In this document: positions 27,996 through 37,370 of the stretch, piece after piece | Position numbering within the stretch: the first letter of the stretch is position 1 | How the letters are laid out: the number at the start of each line of letters is the position of its first letter | Assembly: GCA_001769215.1 (NCBI GenBank) | Contig: MEOL01000050.1 | Location: 124,001-188,000 of the forward strand | Length of the DNA stretch: 64,000 bases | From: Bacteroidetes bacterium GWF2_41_31 | Lineage (GTDB): Bacteria; Bacteroidota; Bacteroidia; Bacteroidales; F082 | Direction: 5' to 3' | The notes under the pieces: model-generated | What the model was told of the DNA's origin: nothing | The model's input: the letters and a program-made list of their open reading frames with translations, nothing else | Database searches by the model: none | Position numbers and translations under genes: made by a program

Positions 27996-28027
27996 CAAAG
28001 ATACGGTTTCCTTGCCATAAAGTCAAG
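27996..28027 (-). promoter_or_regulatory. queA promoter
   Basis: On the minus strand CTTG (28024-28027), a 20-bp spacer and TATCTTTG (27996-28003) fit the Bacteroidota consensus. The leader that follows contains a small hairpin with a TCCC/GGGG-type stem at about 27969-27991. Confidence 0.65.
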
Positions 28028-28074
28028 TAAAGTAATGGTAAAAACCTATTTATCAATCAAATGGTTTGATATTT

Positions 28075-29073
28075 CTATGATTTTCGGTAGATTTTATACC
28101 AGGTGAATGTCGCCAGGGAACTTAGTATCAATACCAATAAAAACCAGCCGGCCAACTGCATCAAATGCTGTGTTTTAAATAGGACGGTGGAGATATTTCC
28201 GATAATCAGCCACTGGAAAATATAAACCGAAGTTACCCTTCTTCCAAGCCATTCAATGAAATTTATTGCCACATTATTGACATGAAGTGTGGTCTGGTGG
28301 AAGGAAATTAACCAGAAAAGCATAAAAACGGTGGTGAAACCAAAAAACAACATTCCATGATGATAGTATTGCTCCAGGTGTGAAGAAATGTCGATTCCAT
28401 ATCTTAAAGTAAAAACTAAAACAATGGCCGTTACAGCAAAAATTGGCCATTTGAATTGATAATAGATTGTCTTCAGGTTTTCTTCGAGGAGATTGAAAAG
28501 AAGGCCTGTCAGGACATAGGCAAGCCATGGGACAACCGGAAAATACGACCACCAGCTTTCCGAATAAACATATGCCCAAAAATACGCTGAAACGCCATCT
28601 GCGGAGATGGGTTTAAACACTTCCGGTATCGCAATGGTAATCAATAATAGAGCCAACCAGGGCCAGATTTTGTTCTGAAAGAAATGTTTTATCAATCCAA
28701 TGATGATGACCGATAATCCGGCTAAAAAAAGAATGTCCACACCAAATAAATATTCCCAGGGACTCAATTGAAATGCACCTGTGTAGATGTGATAGAAAAG
28801 GTTGAGGTTAAGCCCGATATTCAATGCAAAACCCCAGATAATTAGTTTGAACCCTCGTTTAACGTCGAACAGCAATCCTCTTTTCGAGAAAGCCAGAAAA
28901 TAACCCATTACCGCCATAAACACCGGGGCAGCAGGTGGCCCGCCAAGGAAAAGCAGGAGTTGCCCTAAAAAGCTGTCGTAAATTTCAGGCGTAGCAAAAA
29001 GTTCTACCAGATGAACCTGAATCATCAGGATTACAGCCATGCCTTTGAGTAAGTCGGCAGTTCGGACGCGCAT
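28075..29073 (-). CDS. polytopic acyltransferase-like protein (DUF1624/HGSNAT-like)
   Basis: A 332-residue integral membrane protein with about nine to ten hydrophobic segments. The N-terminus RTADLLKGMAVILMIQVHLVE, with a GPPAAPVFMAVMGYFLAFSKRG loop, resembles the heparan-alpha-glucosaminide N-acetyltransferase/DUF1624 group, which acetylates sugars across membranes. The substrate is unknown. It starts 8 bp after the S46 peptidase gene and is probably co-transcribed with it. Confidence 0.65.
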   Translation of the reverse strand: MRVRTADLLKGMAVILMIQVHLVELFATPEIYDSFLGQLLLFLGGPPAAPVFMAVMGYFLAFSKRGLLFDVKRGFKLIIWGFALNIGLNLNLFYHIYTGAFQLSPWEYLFGVDILFLAGLSVIIIGLIKHFFQNKIWPWLALLLITIAIPEVFKPISADGVSAYFWAYVYSESWWSYFPVVPWLAYVLTGLLFNLLEENLKTIYYQFKWPIFAVTAIVLVFTLRYGIDISSHLEQYYHHGMLFFGFTTVFMLFWLISFHQTTLHVNNVAINFIEWLGRRVTSVYIFQWLIIGNISTVLFKTQHLMQLAGWFLLVLILSSLATFTWYKIYRKS

Positions 29074-29081
29074 ATAGTTGA

Positions 29082-31307
29082 TTACTGAACAACAACGGGT
29101 TCAATGAAAGCCGCATTGGTGTTCACATCAATAACTTCATCCGCATGTCCCGGTTTTTCACTTACCAGCGTCATTTCATCAATCAGGTTTTTTGCACCGG
29201 CAAATTTATCGATGATGAACAACACATACCTGATATCCACATTGATGGTGCGTTGTAATTCGGGTTCAAAAGCAATGTCGCCACTCATGGCTTCCCAGTT
29301 GCCGTCAAAAGCAAGTCCCAGAAGTTCTCCATTTGCATTCATCACCGGACTTCCGGAATTTCCGCCCGTAATATCGTGGTTGGTCAGGAAACAAACCTTC
29401 ATTACCCCGTCATCACCATAAGGGCCAAAATCCCTGGCTTGGTATAGTTCTTTGAGTTTGGCAGGAACAATAAATTCAAAATTATCGGGATCTTCTTTCT
29501 GCATGATACCGTCCATGGTAGTGAAATATTCGAAGTGGATGGCATCGGCAGGATAGTAATCCTGAACGGTGCCGTAGGTTAAACGCATGGTGAAGTTGGC
29601 ATCCGGAGCGTAATTTGTTTCAGGGTTCATTTCGCGTAACCCGGCAATAAGCAAGCGATTGCCTTTGGCCAGGTTGGCATAGGCCTCTTTTGTTTTGGCT
29701 GCCATGTTGCGATAATTGTCAAAAAAGGCGTTAACGGCCTCAAAAGCAGGATCTTTATCCAGCACTTTTTTATTGGGTCTTGCCAAAAATGCAGTTACTT
29801 TTTCTTTGCTGGCGAACATAGATTTAGCAAAAACATGGTCGGCATATTTGTTATAATCGCCTTTAAATTTCTTATCCATCTTTAAAAGATAAGCAGGTTG
29901 TTGATCCAAGGGTACATTTTCATGGTACATGCGCATCATGGATGCAAGCAGGTTGCGGTCGATGGCATCGTTATAATCTTTAAAATATCCGTCAACACCT
30001 TCTTTTATTTGGTTTACGGCCTCCTGAATAGCAGCAGGATCTTCCTTTTTGGCATGAAGTAATTTAGCCAGTTTATTAAACTTGTTGGCAGCTCCAAGTA
30101 TTTCAGGTCCGCGATAAATGGCTTCCATAAAATAGTAACGTGCCGGAACGTATCCCCCAATCACTTCGTAGGCATTGGCAATCAGTGTGATGGCCTGACC
30201 ATATTTTTCTTTTTCTATTGGGTTGTGATTCAGCCAGTTTTCGAATTCAGCTTCCAGCTCTTGTTTTTGTCCCTTTACATTCAGTCGTTTCAGCCCTTTG
30301 GTTTGTCCGATAAAATATTTCCAGTAATTGGCGGTACGTGCATATTTCGATGAATATTGTAACCTGACGGCCTCATTGGCATCCATCCCTTCGCGCATGA
30401 GGCGAAGTTTTTCGGCACGGATATCCACAATGGTAGGATTGGATAGGTTGATAGCCTGATCAACACCAAAGGACGACAGATAACGGTCGGTACTGCCCGG
30501 AAATCCCATAATCATGGCATAGTCACCCTGATCCACGCCGGCAATGTTGATTGGAAGGAAATGCTTCGGTTTCATGGGTATGTTTTCCATGGCGTATTTA
30601 GCGGAAGTTCCATCGGGTGCCGTATACACGCGGAACATAGAAAAATCGCCGGTATGACGGGGCCACATCCAATTGTCGGTATCGGCTCCAAATTTTCCAA
30701 TAGATTCAGGAGGAGTACCTACCAAACGTATATCGTTATATACTTCATATACAAACAGGTAATATTCATTTCCACCGTAAAACGATTCCACAATTCCCCT
30801 GAACTTGGTGTCTTTGGTGGCCTCTTCAATAATAACCTTGTTGTTTGCATCGATCATGCTGTCGCGTTGGGTCAAGTTCAGGTCATTGGTAACTCCTTTC
30901 AGGCTTTCGGCAGTTACCTCTTTCATGTATTGAAGAAATTGTACTTTAAGCCCTTCAACAGGGATTTCTTCGTCTTTGTTCATGGCCCAGAAACCATTGT
31001 CCAGGTAGTTGTTTTCGGGTGTGCTCACTTGCTGAATGGAACCGTATCCACAGTGGTGGTTGGTCAGAATCAGACCTTCGGGGGAAACAATTTCTCCGGT
31101 ACATCCACCACCAAAAATGATGACTGCATCTTTCAAACTGGAATGGTTAATGCTGTAAATGTCTTCAGCCGTGAGTTTTAACCCCAGTTTTTGCATCTCA
31201 GCCATATTTTTATTGATTAACAGAGGTATCCACATGCCTTCATCGGCACGAGCCAAAGTGCTTATTCCCATGGAAATGGCCACTATGATAACGAGAATTT
31301 TTTTCAT
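29082..31307 (-). CDS. S46 dipeptidyl-peptidase, DPP7-type
   Basis: A 741-residue periplasmic exopeptidase releasing dipeptides. After the signal (MKKILVIIVAISMGISTLARA) come the catalytic His in LTNHHCGYGS (residues 84-85), an Asp region around FGADTDNWMWPRHTGDFSMFRVY, and the Ser in GGNSGSPV. The residue 18 positions after that Ser is Gly (AFDGNWE). In this family Gly here marks DPP7, which prefers hydrophobic P1 residues, whereas Arg marks DPP11 (Asp/Glu). S46 peptidases are hallmarks of asaccharolytic or protein-degrading Bacteroidota. It follows manC by 20 bp. Confidence 0.95.
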   Translation of the reverse strand: MKKILVIIVAISMGISTLARADEGMWIPLLINKNMAEMQKLGLKLTAEDIYSINHSSLKDAVIIFGGGCTGEIVSPEGLILTNHHCGYGSIQQVSTPENNYLDNGFWAMNKDEEIPVEGLKVQFLQYMKEVTAESLKGVTNDLNLTQRDSMIDANNKVIIEEATKDTKFRGIVESFYGGNEYYLFVYEVYNDIRLVGTPPESIGKFGADTDNWMWPRHTGDFSMFRVYTAPDGTSAKYAMENIPMKPKHFLPINIAGVDQGDYAMIMGFPGSTDRYLSSFGVDQAINLSNPTIVDIRAEKLRLMREGMDANEAVRLQYSSKYARTANYWKYFIGQTKGLKRLNVKGQKQELEAEFENWLNHNPIEKEKYGQAITLIANAYEVIGGYVPARYYFMEAIYRGPEILGAANKFNKLAKLLHAKKEDPAAIQEAVNQIKEGVDGYFKDYNDAIDRNLLASMMRMYHENVPLDQQPAYLLKMDKKFKGDYNKYADHVFAKSMFASKEKVTAFLARPNKKVLDKDPAFEAVNAFFDNYRNMAAKTKEAYANLAKGNRLLIAGLREMNPETNYAPDANFTMRLTYGTVQDYYPADAIHFEYFTTMDGIMQKEDPDNFEFIVPAKLKELYQARDFGPYGDDGVMKVCFLTNHDITGGNSGSPVMNANGELLGLAFDGNWEAMSGDIAFEPELQRTINVDIRYVLFIIDKFAGAKNLIDEMTLVSEKPGHADEVIDVNTNAAFIEPVVVQ

Positions 31308-31327
31308 TATTTATTTAAGTTATTGAT

Positions 31328-32422
31328 TTAAACGTATTTTTCTCCTTTTTCCACTTTCACATCGGTAACGATCTGCCGGATTTGCTGCTCATCTTCTTTG
31401 CGACAAATGAGCAGTGTATTGTCCTCTTCAACCACGATGTAATCACGAAGCCCTTGCAATACCACCAGTTTGTCCTTGGGCATATTGACAATGCAATCTT
31501 TGGTATCGTATAGCATTACCTGGTTGCCCACCACTGCATTTTGGTTGACATCTTTGTCCCGGATGGTATAAAGTGATCCCCAGGTACCCAGATCCGACCA
31601 ACCAAAATCCACCGCCAGTACATACACATTGGAAGCTTTTTCCATGATGCCGTAGTCGATGGAGATATTTTTACAAACCGCGTAGGTGGTTCGTATAAAG
31701 GCGGTTTCATCAGGCGTATTGTATTTTCCGATACCGGCAGCAAAAAGTGAATCTACCTCCTCGAGCAAGGTGGAAAATGCAAACATGATGTTTTTTACCG
31801 ACCAGATAAAAATGCCTGAATTCCAAAGAAAATCACCACTGGCTAAAAATGACTCGGCAATTTCAAGATTGGGTTTTTCGGTAAAAGTTTTTACTTTGTG
31901 AAGCATGGGATTTTCCGGGTAAACCTGATCATCCGTAAACTGAATATATCCGTATCCGGTATCGGGCCGGCTGGGTTGAATTCCCAGAGTTAACAGCCAA
32001 TCGTTTTCTTTTGCTGCCTTAAGGGCGGTTTGTATATTGCGTACAAATTCTTCTTCTTTAAGAATAATATGGTCCGAAGGAGCCACTACTACCAACGCCT
32101 CTGGATTTAATTCTTTGATTTTATAATTGGCATAGGCCACACATGGTGCGGTATTCCTGCGTGCAGGTTCGCACAACACCTGGTTTTCCGAAAGAGAAGG
32201 TAATTGTTCTAAAACCAGGTCTTTGTATATATCATTGGTAACCACAAAGATATTTTCAGCGGGGCAGATTTGAGTAAAACGCTCAAAGGTTAACTGGATG
32301 AGTGTTTTACCGACTCCCAGAATGTCGATAAATTGTTTTGGTCGCGAGGTCTTGCTCATGGGCCAGAAACGAGCTCCGACGCCTCCCGCCATGATCACGC
32401 AATAATGATTCTTTTTTTCCAT
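31328..32422 (-). CDS. manC: mannose-1-phosphate guanylyltransferase
   Basis: Makes GDP-mannose for surface glycans. The 364-residue protein has the nucleotidyltransferase signature VIMAGGVGARFWPMSKTSRPKQF, VVAPSDHIILKEEEF, the FTEKPNLEIAESFL segment and WSDLGTWGSL. There is no fused phosphomannose isomerase domain, which is normal for this shorter form. The gene name ManC/RfbM is by function. A -7 element lies about 60 bp upstream at 32480. Confidence 0.93.
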   Translation of the reverse strand: MEKKNHYCVIMAGGVGARFWPMSKTSRPKQFIDILGVGKTLIQLTFERFTQICPAENIFVVTNDIYKDLVLEQLPSLSENQVLCEPARRNTAPCVAYANYKIKELNPEALVVVAPSDHIILKEEEFVRNIQTALKAAKENDWLLTLGIQPSRPDTGYGYIQFTDDQVYPENPMLHKVKTFTEKPNLEIAESFLASGDFLWNSGIFIWSVKNIMFAFSTLLEEVDSLFAAGIGKYNTPDETAFIRTTYAVCKNISIDYGIMEKASNVYVLAVDFGWSDLGTWGSLYTIRDKDVNQNAVVGNQVMLYDTKDCIVNMPKDKLVVLQGLRDYIVVEEDNTLLICRKEDEQQIRQIVTDVKVEKGEKYV

Positions 32423-32479
32423 TTCTTTTGGTTTGACGTGCTTTCCAATATATTGGTGAAGCAGTATTTAAATCGTTTG

Positions 32480-32487
32480 CAAAAATA
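32480..32487 (-). promoter_or_regulatory. manC promoter -7 element
   Basis: TATTTTTG on the minus strand matches TAnnTTTG, 57 bp before the manC ATG. No convincing -33 element is seen. Confidence 0.45.
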
Positions 32488-32524
32488 GTAAAGTCGTTGG
32501 TTTATTACTTGTTGTGTACTGGCT

Positions 32525-33325
32525 TTATTTGACTTTTGAAATTTTTTTCAGCTCTGCTAAAGTTGCTTTTCCAACACCTTCTGCCGATTGAGGGTTTTGT
32601 CCTGTTACCAATCTTTGGTCAACCGTAACGTGCTTTTGCCAAAGTCCTGATTTTTCAAAAATGGCCCCACGTTCTTTTAGTTTACTTTCAAGAAGAAAAG
32701 GAACTACATTTTCCAGTTTTACTGCTACTTCTTCTTCGTTAGTAAAGGCATTGACTTTTTTCCCGTCAACGAGATATTTCCCATTGCTTAGTTTGATGTT
32801 TACAAGTCCTGCCGGACCGTGGCAAACAGCACTTACAACTCCGTTGTTTTCGTAAATTATTCTTGCTATTTCAGCAATTTCTTTGTTATCCGCAAAATCC
32901 CACATTGTTCCGTGTCCACCTGCATAATGGATAGCAATGTAGTCATTTGGATTAATTTCAGATGGTTTTAGGGTATTTTCAATCTTACTTCGATAGGTAG
33001 CATTTTCCCAAAACCTTTTATTGATTGGGTCGTCCATATTAAATCCATCAACAGGTGCTTTCCCGCCTTTTGGACTTACAAAGTCAATTTCATAACCTGC
33101 GGAATGAAGTACTTCCCAAGGGTGTGATACTTCGCTTAAATAGTATCCTGTTTTTTCGCCGGTGTTGCCTTTTTGGTCGTGACTTGTAACCACGAATAGA
33201 ATTTTCTTTTCCATTTTATTTTGATTATTTGTCTGGGAGGTTGTCTTGTTGAAAGCGGTAAAAATGGTGCATCCAACAATAACCATTAAACCTGCTGAAA
33301 TTGTTTTGATTAACTTTCTCATCAT
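32525..33325 (-). CDS. exported DJ-1/PfpI family protein (Hsp31-like)
   Basis: A 266-residue protein with an N-terminal hydrophobic leader (LIKTISAGLMVIVGCTIF), so probably exported or a lipoprotein. The DJ-1/PfpI fold begins at about residue 38 (KKILFVVTSHD). The nucleophile is in VVSAVCHGPAGL with the preceding YAGGHGTMWDF, matching the Hsp31/class I glutamine-amidotransferase-like group that includes glyoxalase III and holdase chaperones. A second ATG before KKILFVV would remove the leader. Function as glyoxalase or protein/aldehyde protection is inference. Confidence 0.85.
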   Translation of the reverse strand: MMRKLIKTISAGLMVIVGCTIFTAFNKTTSQTNNQNKMEKKILFVVTSHDQKGNTGEKTGYYLSEVSHPWEVLHSAGYEIDFVSPKGGKAPVDGFNMDDPINKRFWENATYRSKIENTLKPSEINPNDYIAIHYAGGHGTMWDFADNKEIAEIARIIYENNGVVSAVCHGPAGLVNIKLSNGKYLVDGKKVNAFTNEEEVAVKLENVVPFLLESKLKERGAIFEKSGLWQKHVTVDQRLVTGQNPQSAEGVGKATLAELKKISKVK

Positions 33326-33377
33326 TTTTATTTTTATTTATTGTCAAGTTTCACAAGGTTGTTTATGATAACTTGTG

Positions 33378-33995
33378 TTAAATTTCTTTTTCCGGGAAAA
33401 CAGGAGTCAGTGCATGAACTAGATATGTTTTTTTGTTATTCATATTCATGCATTTATAACGGGTTCTTCTTTTTTCCCCTTTTTTGAAAACCATTCCGTT
33501 TTCGATCAAAAACAGGCTTCCTTCCGAGAGATCTTCCAGCAACGGCATGCGGAATCCGGTATCGTATTTCTTTAGCAAGCGCGAAAGCATTATTTCAGAG
33601 GTGCTGGCCGCCTTTGAATTGAGGATGCTTTTTTCGAGTTCCAGACGGATGTCATCCGGGAACGAACCTGTATGGATGATTTGTGTCATCAGATCCCGAT
33701 AAGCAGCTTTCCATTCTTTTCCATGTGGCTGGGCTTTTCGCTCATGTTTTTCCCAGGTGAGCAAATGCGCATATTCGTGCACAAAAGTGATCAGAAATGA
33801 ATAAGTGTTTAAGTTGTGATTTACGGAGATGCGGTGGTTGCCATGACGAATGGGAGGACGGTAATCACCCAGTTTGGAGCTGCGGTCCTTGCTGATGCGA
33901 AAATGCACCTTTTTATGCTCGATCCACTCAACAACGGTGTCAATCGCTTGAACAGGAAAGTATTGGACGAGTTTTTTTATGTCCTCAGGATGCAT
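33378..33995 (-). CDS. SprT-like zinc metalloprotease domain protein
   Basis: A 205-residue protein with the zinc-binding HEYAH motif in TFVHEYAHLLTWEKHERKAQPHGKEW, where the third ligand is probably a downstream His. This is a SprT-like domain, as in the repair protease SPRTN and bacterial SprT. The C-terminal part has KGEKRRTRYKCMNMNNKKTYLVHALTPV, a small beta ribbon typical of the family but with only one Cys, so the usual zinc ribbon appears lost. It is 14 bp after the small lipoprotein gene. Confidence 0.8.
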   Translation of the reverse strand: MHPEDIKKLVQYFPVQAIDTVVEWIEHKKVHFRISKDRSSKLGDYRPPIRHGNHRISVNHNLNTYSFLITFVHEYAHLLTWEKHERKAQPHGKEWKAAYRDLMTQIIHTGSFPDDIRLELEKSILNSKAASTSEIMLSRLLKKYDTGFRMPLLEDLSEGSLFLIENGMVFKKGEKRRTRYKCMNMNNKKTYLVHALTPVFPEKEI

Positions 33996-34009
33996 AGTAG
34001 ATTGCTATA

Positions 34010-34186
34010 TCAGACAAATGAGGCTGTTTTTGGTGTTGGTTGTAAATTCAGAGGCAGATAACTCCAGCGCGGACAATCGCAGTCTTTTTTCGAGCGCTTG
34101 GGAGGACGATATCCTGTTTTTTGGGTGGCACACGAAGCACTCAAAACAGCTATCAATACAATGGTAATCAAGAATCCTGGTTTCAT
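34010..34186 (-). CDS. 58-residue small lipoprotein
   Basis: ATG at 34186 to TGA at 34010-34012 encodes a 58-residue lipoprotein, MKPGFLITIVLIAVLSASC, with lipobox Cys at residue 19. The mature part has a TQKTGYRPPKRSKKDCDCPRW segment with a CDC motif and an aromatic/basic mix, then YLPLNLQPTP. Small Bacteroidota lipoproteins with this CDCP(K/R) pattern recur but have no known function. It lies between truB (48 bp) and the SprT-like gene (14 bp) on the same strand and is probably in the same operon. It was found by direct translation. Confidence 0.7.
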   Translation of the reverse strand: MKPGFLITIVLIAVLSASCATQKTGYRPPKRSKKDCDCPRWSYLPLNLQPTPKTASFV

Positions 34187-34234
34187 TTATCTTACCTGTT
34201 TACTAACCTGCGACAAAGATATACTCTTTTTTGT

Positions 34235-34969
34235 TCATGAGGTTTCTATCGAAGGGTTTATCAGTCTCTCAGGAAAGGGAGATTGTGAAGCAATTTCCTG
34301 TTTTATTTTTTCCAGGGTCCAGGCGTTATCAACCGAAAAATCTCCAATCAGGGTGCGGCGCAAGGCGGTGAGGCAGGCTCCATTGTTTAAAGTTTTACCA
34401 AAATCGTATACCAAAGAACGGATGTAAGTGCCTTTGCTGCAATGTACCACGAAGTCTGCATCAGGTAAGTTGATGTTTAATACAGAAAACTGACGGATGG
34501 TCACCTGGCGCGATTTCATGACTACTTCTTCATGATTACGGGCATATAAAAAGGCCCGTTTTCCGTCAATTTTTAAAGCTGAATAGATGGGTGGTATTTG
34601 CTGGATATCTCCGATAAATGAATTCGTCGCCTGAACTAATTGTTCCGGTGTTAAACCGGAAATATCAAACGTCTGATCAATTTCGGTTTCCATGTCGTAG
34701 GTTGGGGTTGTTGCACCCAATCTCATGCTTCCCTCATACACTTTGTCGAGTCCCTGATAGGTATCAATGTGTTTGGTTAATTTTCCGGTACAGATGATCA
34801 GCAAACCACTGGCCAAAGGATCCAGCGTTCCGGCATGACCCACCTTTATTTTTTTAATGTTGTAGGCTCGTTTGATAAACGACCGCAAATGGTTTACCAC
34901 ATCAAACGAAGTCCACTTCAGTGGTTTATCGATGAGCAAAACCTCTCCTTCTTCAAAATTGAACGTCAT
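34235..34969 (-). CDS. truB: tRNA pseudouridine-55 synthase
   Basis: Converts U55 to pseudouridine in the T loop of tRNAs. The 244-residue protein has the catalytic Asp in KVGHAGTLDPLASGLL, then PPIYSALKIDGKRAFLYAR and CSKGTYIRSLVYDFGK. Length is normal for bacteria lacking the extended PUA domain. It overlaps the uppP stop by one base (TAATG) and so is translationally coupled. Confidence 0.96.
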   Translation of the reverse strand: MTFNFEEGEVLLIDKPLKWTSFDVVNHLRSFIKRAYNIKKIKVGHAGTLDPLASGLLIICTGKLTKHIDTYQGLDKVYEGSMRLGATTPTYDMETEIDQTFDISGLTPEQLVQATNSFIGDIQQIPPIYSALKIDGKRAFLYARNHEEVVMKSRQVTIRQFSVLNINLPDADFVVHCSKGTYIRSLVYDFGKTLNNGACLTALRRTLIGDFSVDNAWTLEKIKQEIASQSPFPERLINPSIETS

Positions 34970-35748
34970 TATGAAATGGTTAAGTCAACACCAACAAAAT
35001 ACAGTACCAATATGATTACTCCGATTGCGATGCGGTAATATCCAAAAAGTTTAAATCCATGTTTGGTTAAAAAGGTGATAAACGATTTGATGGCTATGAG
35101 GGCAACAATAAAAGCCACCACGTTACCAAATATCAGGATATCAATGTTTTCGGTGGTGATGGAAGTGTAATTTTTCGTTAATTTATAACCCGAGGCGGCA
35201 AACATGGTGGGAACTGCCAGGAAAAAGGAAAACTCTGCGGCAGCTTTTCTGCTTAATTTCTGCGACATCCCGCCAATGATGGTAGCTGCTGAACGCGACA
35301 CACCCGGTATCATGGCAATCACCTGAAACAAACCGATTTTTAAAGCTATTGGATAAGTAATTTCCTGATCGTCACTTACTTTATTGTACCACTTGTCGAT
35401 AAACACCAGGACAATTCCTCCCAGGATGAGTACCACGGCTACCACATACACACTTTCAAGTAACATGTCGATGTAATCGCTAAGCAATAAGCCAAAAACC
35501 GCAGCGGGTAAAAAAGCCACAAAGAGTTTATAATAAAATTTCATGGTTTGAAAAAAGCGTTTCCAATACAGGACCACTACCGATAAGATGGCTCCAAACT
35601 GAATGTTAATGATAAAAGCCTGAATAAAATCATTGCTTTTCATTCCCATGATGCCTTCTGCCAGGATCATATGACCAGTAGAGGATACGGGTAAAAATTC
35701 GGTGATACCTTCTACAACAGCGAGAATAAATGCTTCGAACCAGGTCAT
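34969..35748 (-). CDS. uppP: undecaprenyl-diphosphatase
   Basis: UppP (BacA) recycles undecaprenyl diphosphate at the inner membrane for peptidoglycan and polysaccharide synthesis. The 259-residue polytopic protein has the two signature loops [15 protein letters not shown] (catalytic Glu, Ser, His) and [13 protein letters not shown]. It is in a ftsX-DUF3098-uppP-truB run that is conserved in Bacteroidota, coupling envelope growth genes. Confidence 0.95.
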   Translation of the reverse strand: MTWFEAFILAVVEGITEFLPVSSTGHMILAEGIMGMKSNDFIQAFIINIQFGAILSVVVLYWKRFFQTMKFYYKLFVAFLPAAVFGLLLSDYIDMLLESVYVVAVVLILGGIVLVFIDKWYNKVSDDQEITYPIALKIGLFQVIAMIPGVSRSAATIIGGMSQKLSRKAAAEFSFFLAVPTMFAASGYKLTKNYTSITTENIDILIFGNVVAFIVALIAIKSFITFLTKHGFKLFGYYRIAIGVIILVLYFVGVDLTIS

Positions 35749-35889
35749 AATTATAAATTGTTAGCTAAAGAGGCTTGTGAGCAAACCATGTTTTTAAAGA
35801 TAAAATGAACAGGATCATTAATCAACAGAGCCATTCAAATCCGGTTGAGTTGTTTATAATGACCTCCACAAAGGCAAACCAGATGTGGG

Positions 35890-36153
35890 TCAGGCTTCTT
35901 GGGGGCGGTACATAATCGCAACAATCTCAATTACATATCCCAACAATATCAGGATGGGGGAAAGGGTCAGCCTGCCAAAACTAAACAATCCTTCACTAAA
36001 AACATCGGGATCTTCTGAGCCTCCGCCAATCATCAGTAAGAATCCCAGCAGGAGCAAAATAAGCCCGGTAATTAACAACAGGTAATTTACTTTTTGAAAA
36101 GCAAAACCGCGGATTTCTTCTTTGTTGGTGTTTTTTTGCACATTCGTTGCCAT
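35890..36153 (-). CDS. DUF3098 small membrane protein
   Basis: An 87-residue protein with two hydrophobic segments (LLLITGLILLLLGFLLMIG and LSPILILLGYVIEIVAIMY) separated by a GGGSEDPDVFSEGLFSFGRLT loop. This is DUF3098, a Bacteroidota-specific protein usually next to ftsX and uppP, as here. The function is unknown but probably concerns the divisome or envelope. Confidence 0.85.
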   Translation of the reverse strand: MATNVQKNTNKEEIRGFAFQKVNYLLLITGLILLLLGFLLMIGGGSEDPDVFSEGLFSFGRLTLSPILILLGYVIEIVAIMYRPQEA

Positions 36154-36257
36154 GGTATTATTTTTTTGTCAAAAATAGCAGAAATAACTTTTCACCGTTT
36201 CTTCCCGGTCGATTTTACATAGAACCAGTTCATAAAGGTTGTTAAAAGGCTCCGTTG

Positions 36258-37142
36258 TTAACCATAAAACTGATCCGATTTCATGTGAAGAAACTTTGAA
36301 ACGGCCACATAAGTCGATACCGATGTAATAATCATCCCGGTGAGCAAAATGAAAAGGTAAAGATAAAGACGGGTTACAGGACCGGTAAGCACCGAAAGTT
36401 CAGGTACCTGGTTCAGTAAGGTTTCCATTATTCCATATAAAAGTAAACCAGCCAATATGGCACTCACCGCACCCTGAGCAATTCCGATGAGTAAAAACGG
36501 TCTCCGTATAAAATTTTCAGTAGCTCCCACCAATTGCATGCTTCGGATAATAAACCGCTTGGAAAACACCGATAGCCGTATCGTGTTGTTTATCAACGCC
36601 AAAGCAATAACGAACAACAACAAACTGAAAGCGATGAGTGCCAGGGTTATTTTATGCAGGTTGTTGTTGATCAGGTGCACCATTGACTTTTGGTAGTAAA
36701 CTTCCTTTACCCGCGGGTTGGCCAATATCAGCTGCTCAATTTTAGCGATGCTGTCGCTTTTGGCCCAGGCGGCTTTAAACCTGACATCGATGGAAGGCAA
36801 TAACGGATTGTCGGCATCACCCAAAAATCCGGTGAACTCTTTCCCTAACAAGTCAGTAAGTCTTTTGGTGGCTTCTTCTTTGGTGATGTATTCAGTCGAT
36901 TTTACAAAAGGTTGTGCATCCAGTGATTTTTGCAATTGCAGGATTTCCGCTTCTTTCACTTTGTCAGTCATGATGATTTCGAAACCGATGTGCTCCAGGA
37001 TATAATCCGATAAATTTTGGGCATGTAACAGAACCATCCCCAGAAATCCCAAGGTAAACAACACCAGCGTTATACTGATAGCAGAGGTAACATAGGCGCT
37101 GCTGACACGGCGTTGTTGGTTGTGATCGTTTTTAATACCCAT
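36258..37142 (-). CDS. ftsX: cell-division ABC permease FtsX
   Basis: FtsX couples the FtsE ATPase to peptidoglycan hydrolases during division. The 294-residue protein has an N-terminal membrane segment, a periplasmic domain (about 45-160) and three C-terminal membrane segments (LALIAFSLLLFVIALALINN, FLLIGIAQGAVSAILAGLLLYG, YLYLFILLTGMIITSVSTYV). The IRSMQLVGATENFIRRPFLLIG loop is the conserved FtsX/MacB-like permease motif. FtsE is not adjacent, as usual in this phylum. It is the first gene of the minus-strand run to SprT. Confidence 0.92.
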   Translation of the reverse strand: MGIKNDHNQQRRVSSAYVTSAISITLVLFTLGFLGMVLLHAQNLSDYILEHIGFEIIMTDKVKEAEILQLQKSLDAQPFVKSTEYITKEEATKRLTDLLGKEFTGFLGDADNPLLPSIDVRFKAAWAKSDSIAKIEQLILANPRVKEVYYQKSMVHLINNNLHKITLALIAFSLLLFVIALALINNTIRLSVFSKRFIIRSMQLVGATENFIRRPFLLIGIAQGAVSAILAGLLLYGIMETLLNQVPELSVLTGPVTRLYLYLFILLTGMIITSVSTYVAVSKFLHMKSDQFYG

Positions 37143-37370
37143 AGTGGTGGCTAAAGTACTAAATTATTAAATAAGGAATTGGCCGGTAATCATGAAATGA
37201 ATCGTTAAGGGTTGACCGCAAAAATCGGCTTATCATCTTAGGTGTATTTTTCATTATTCATATTTAGACCTTGTATAAATTGACCCTATCATGCATTATA
37301 TCATATCTAACTATGTGAATATGAGCATTTATTGAAGTTACTTTATCAAATATGAACTAAAGCCAATGAA

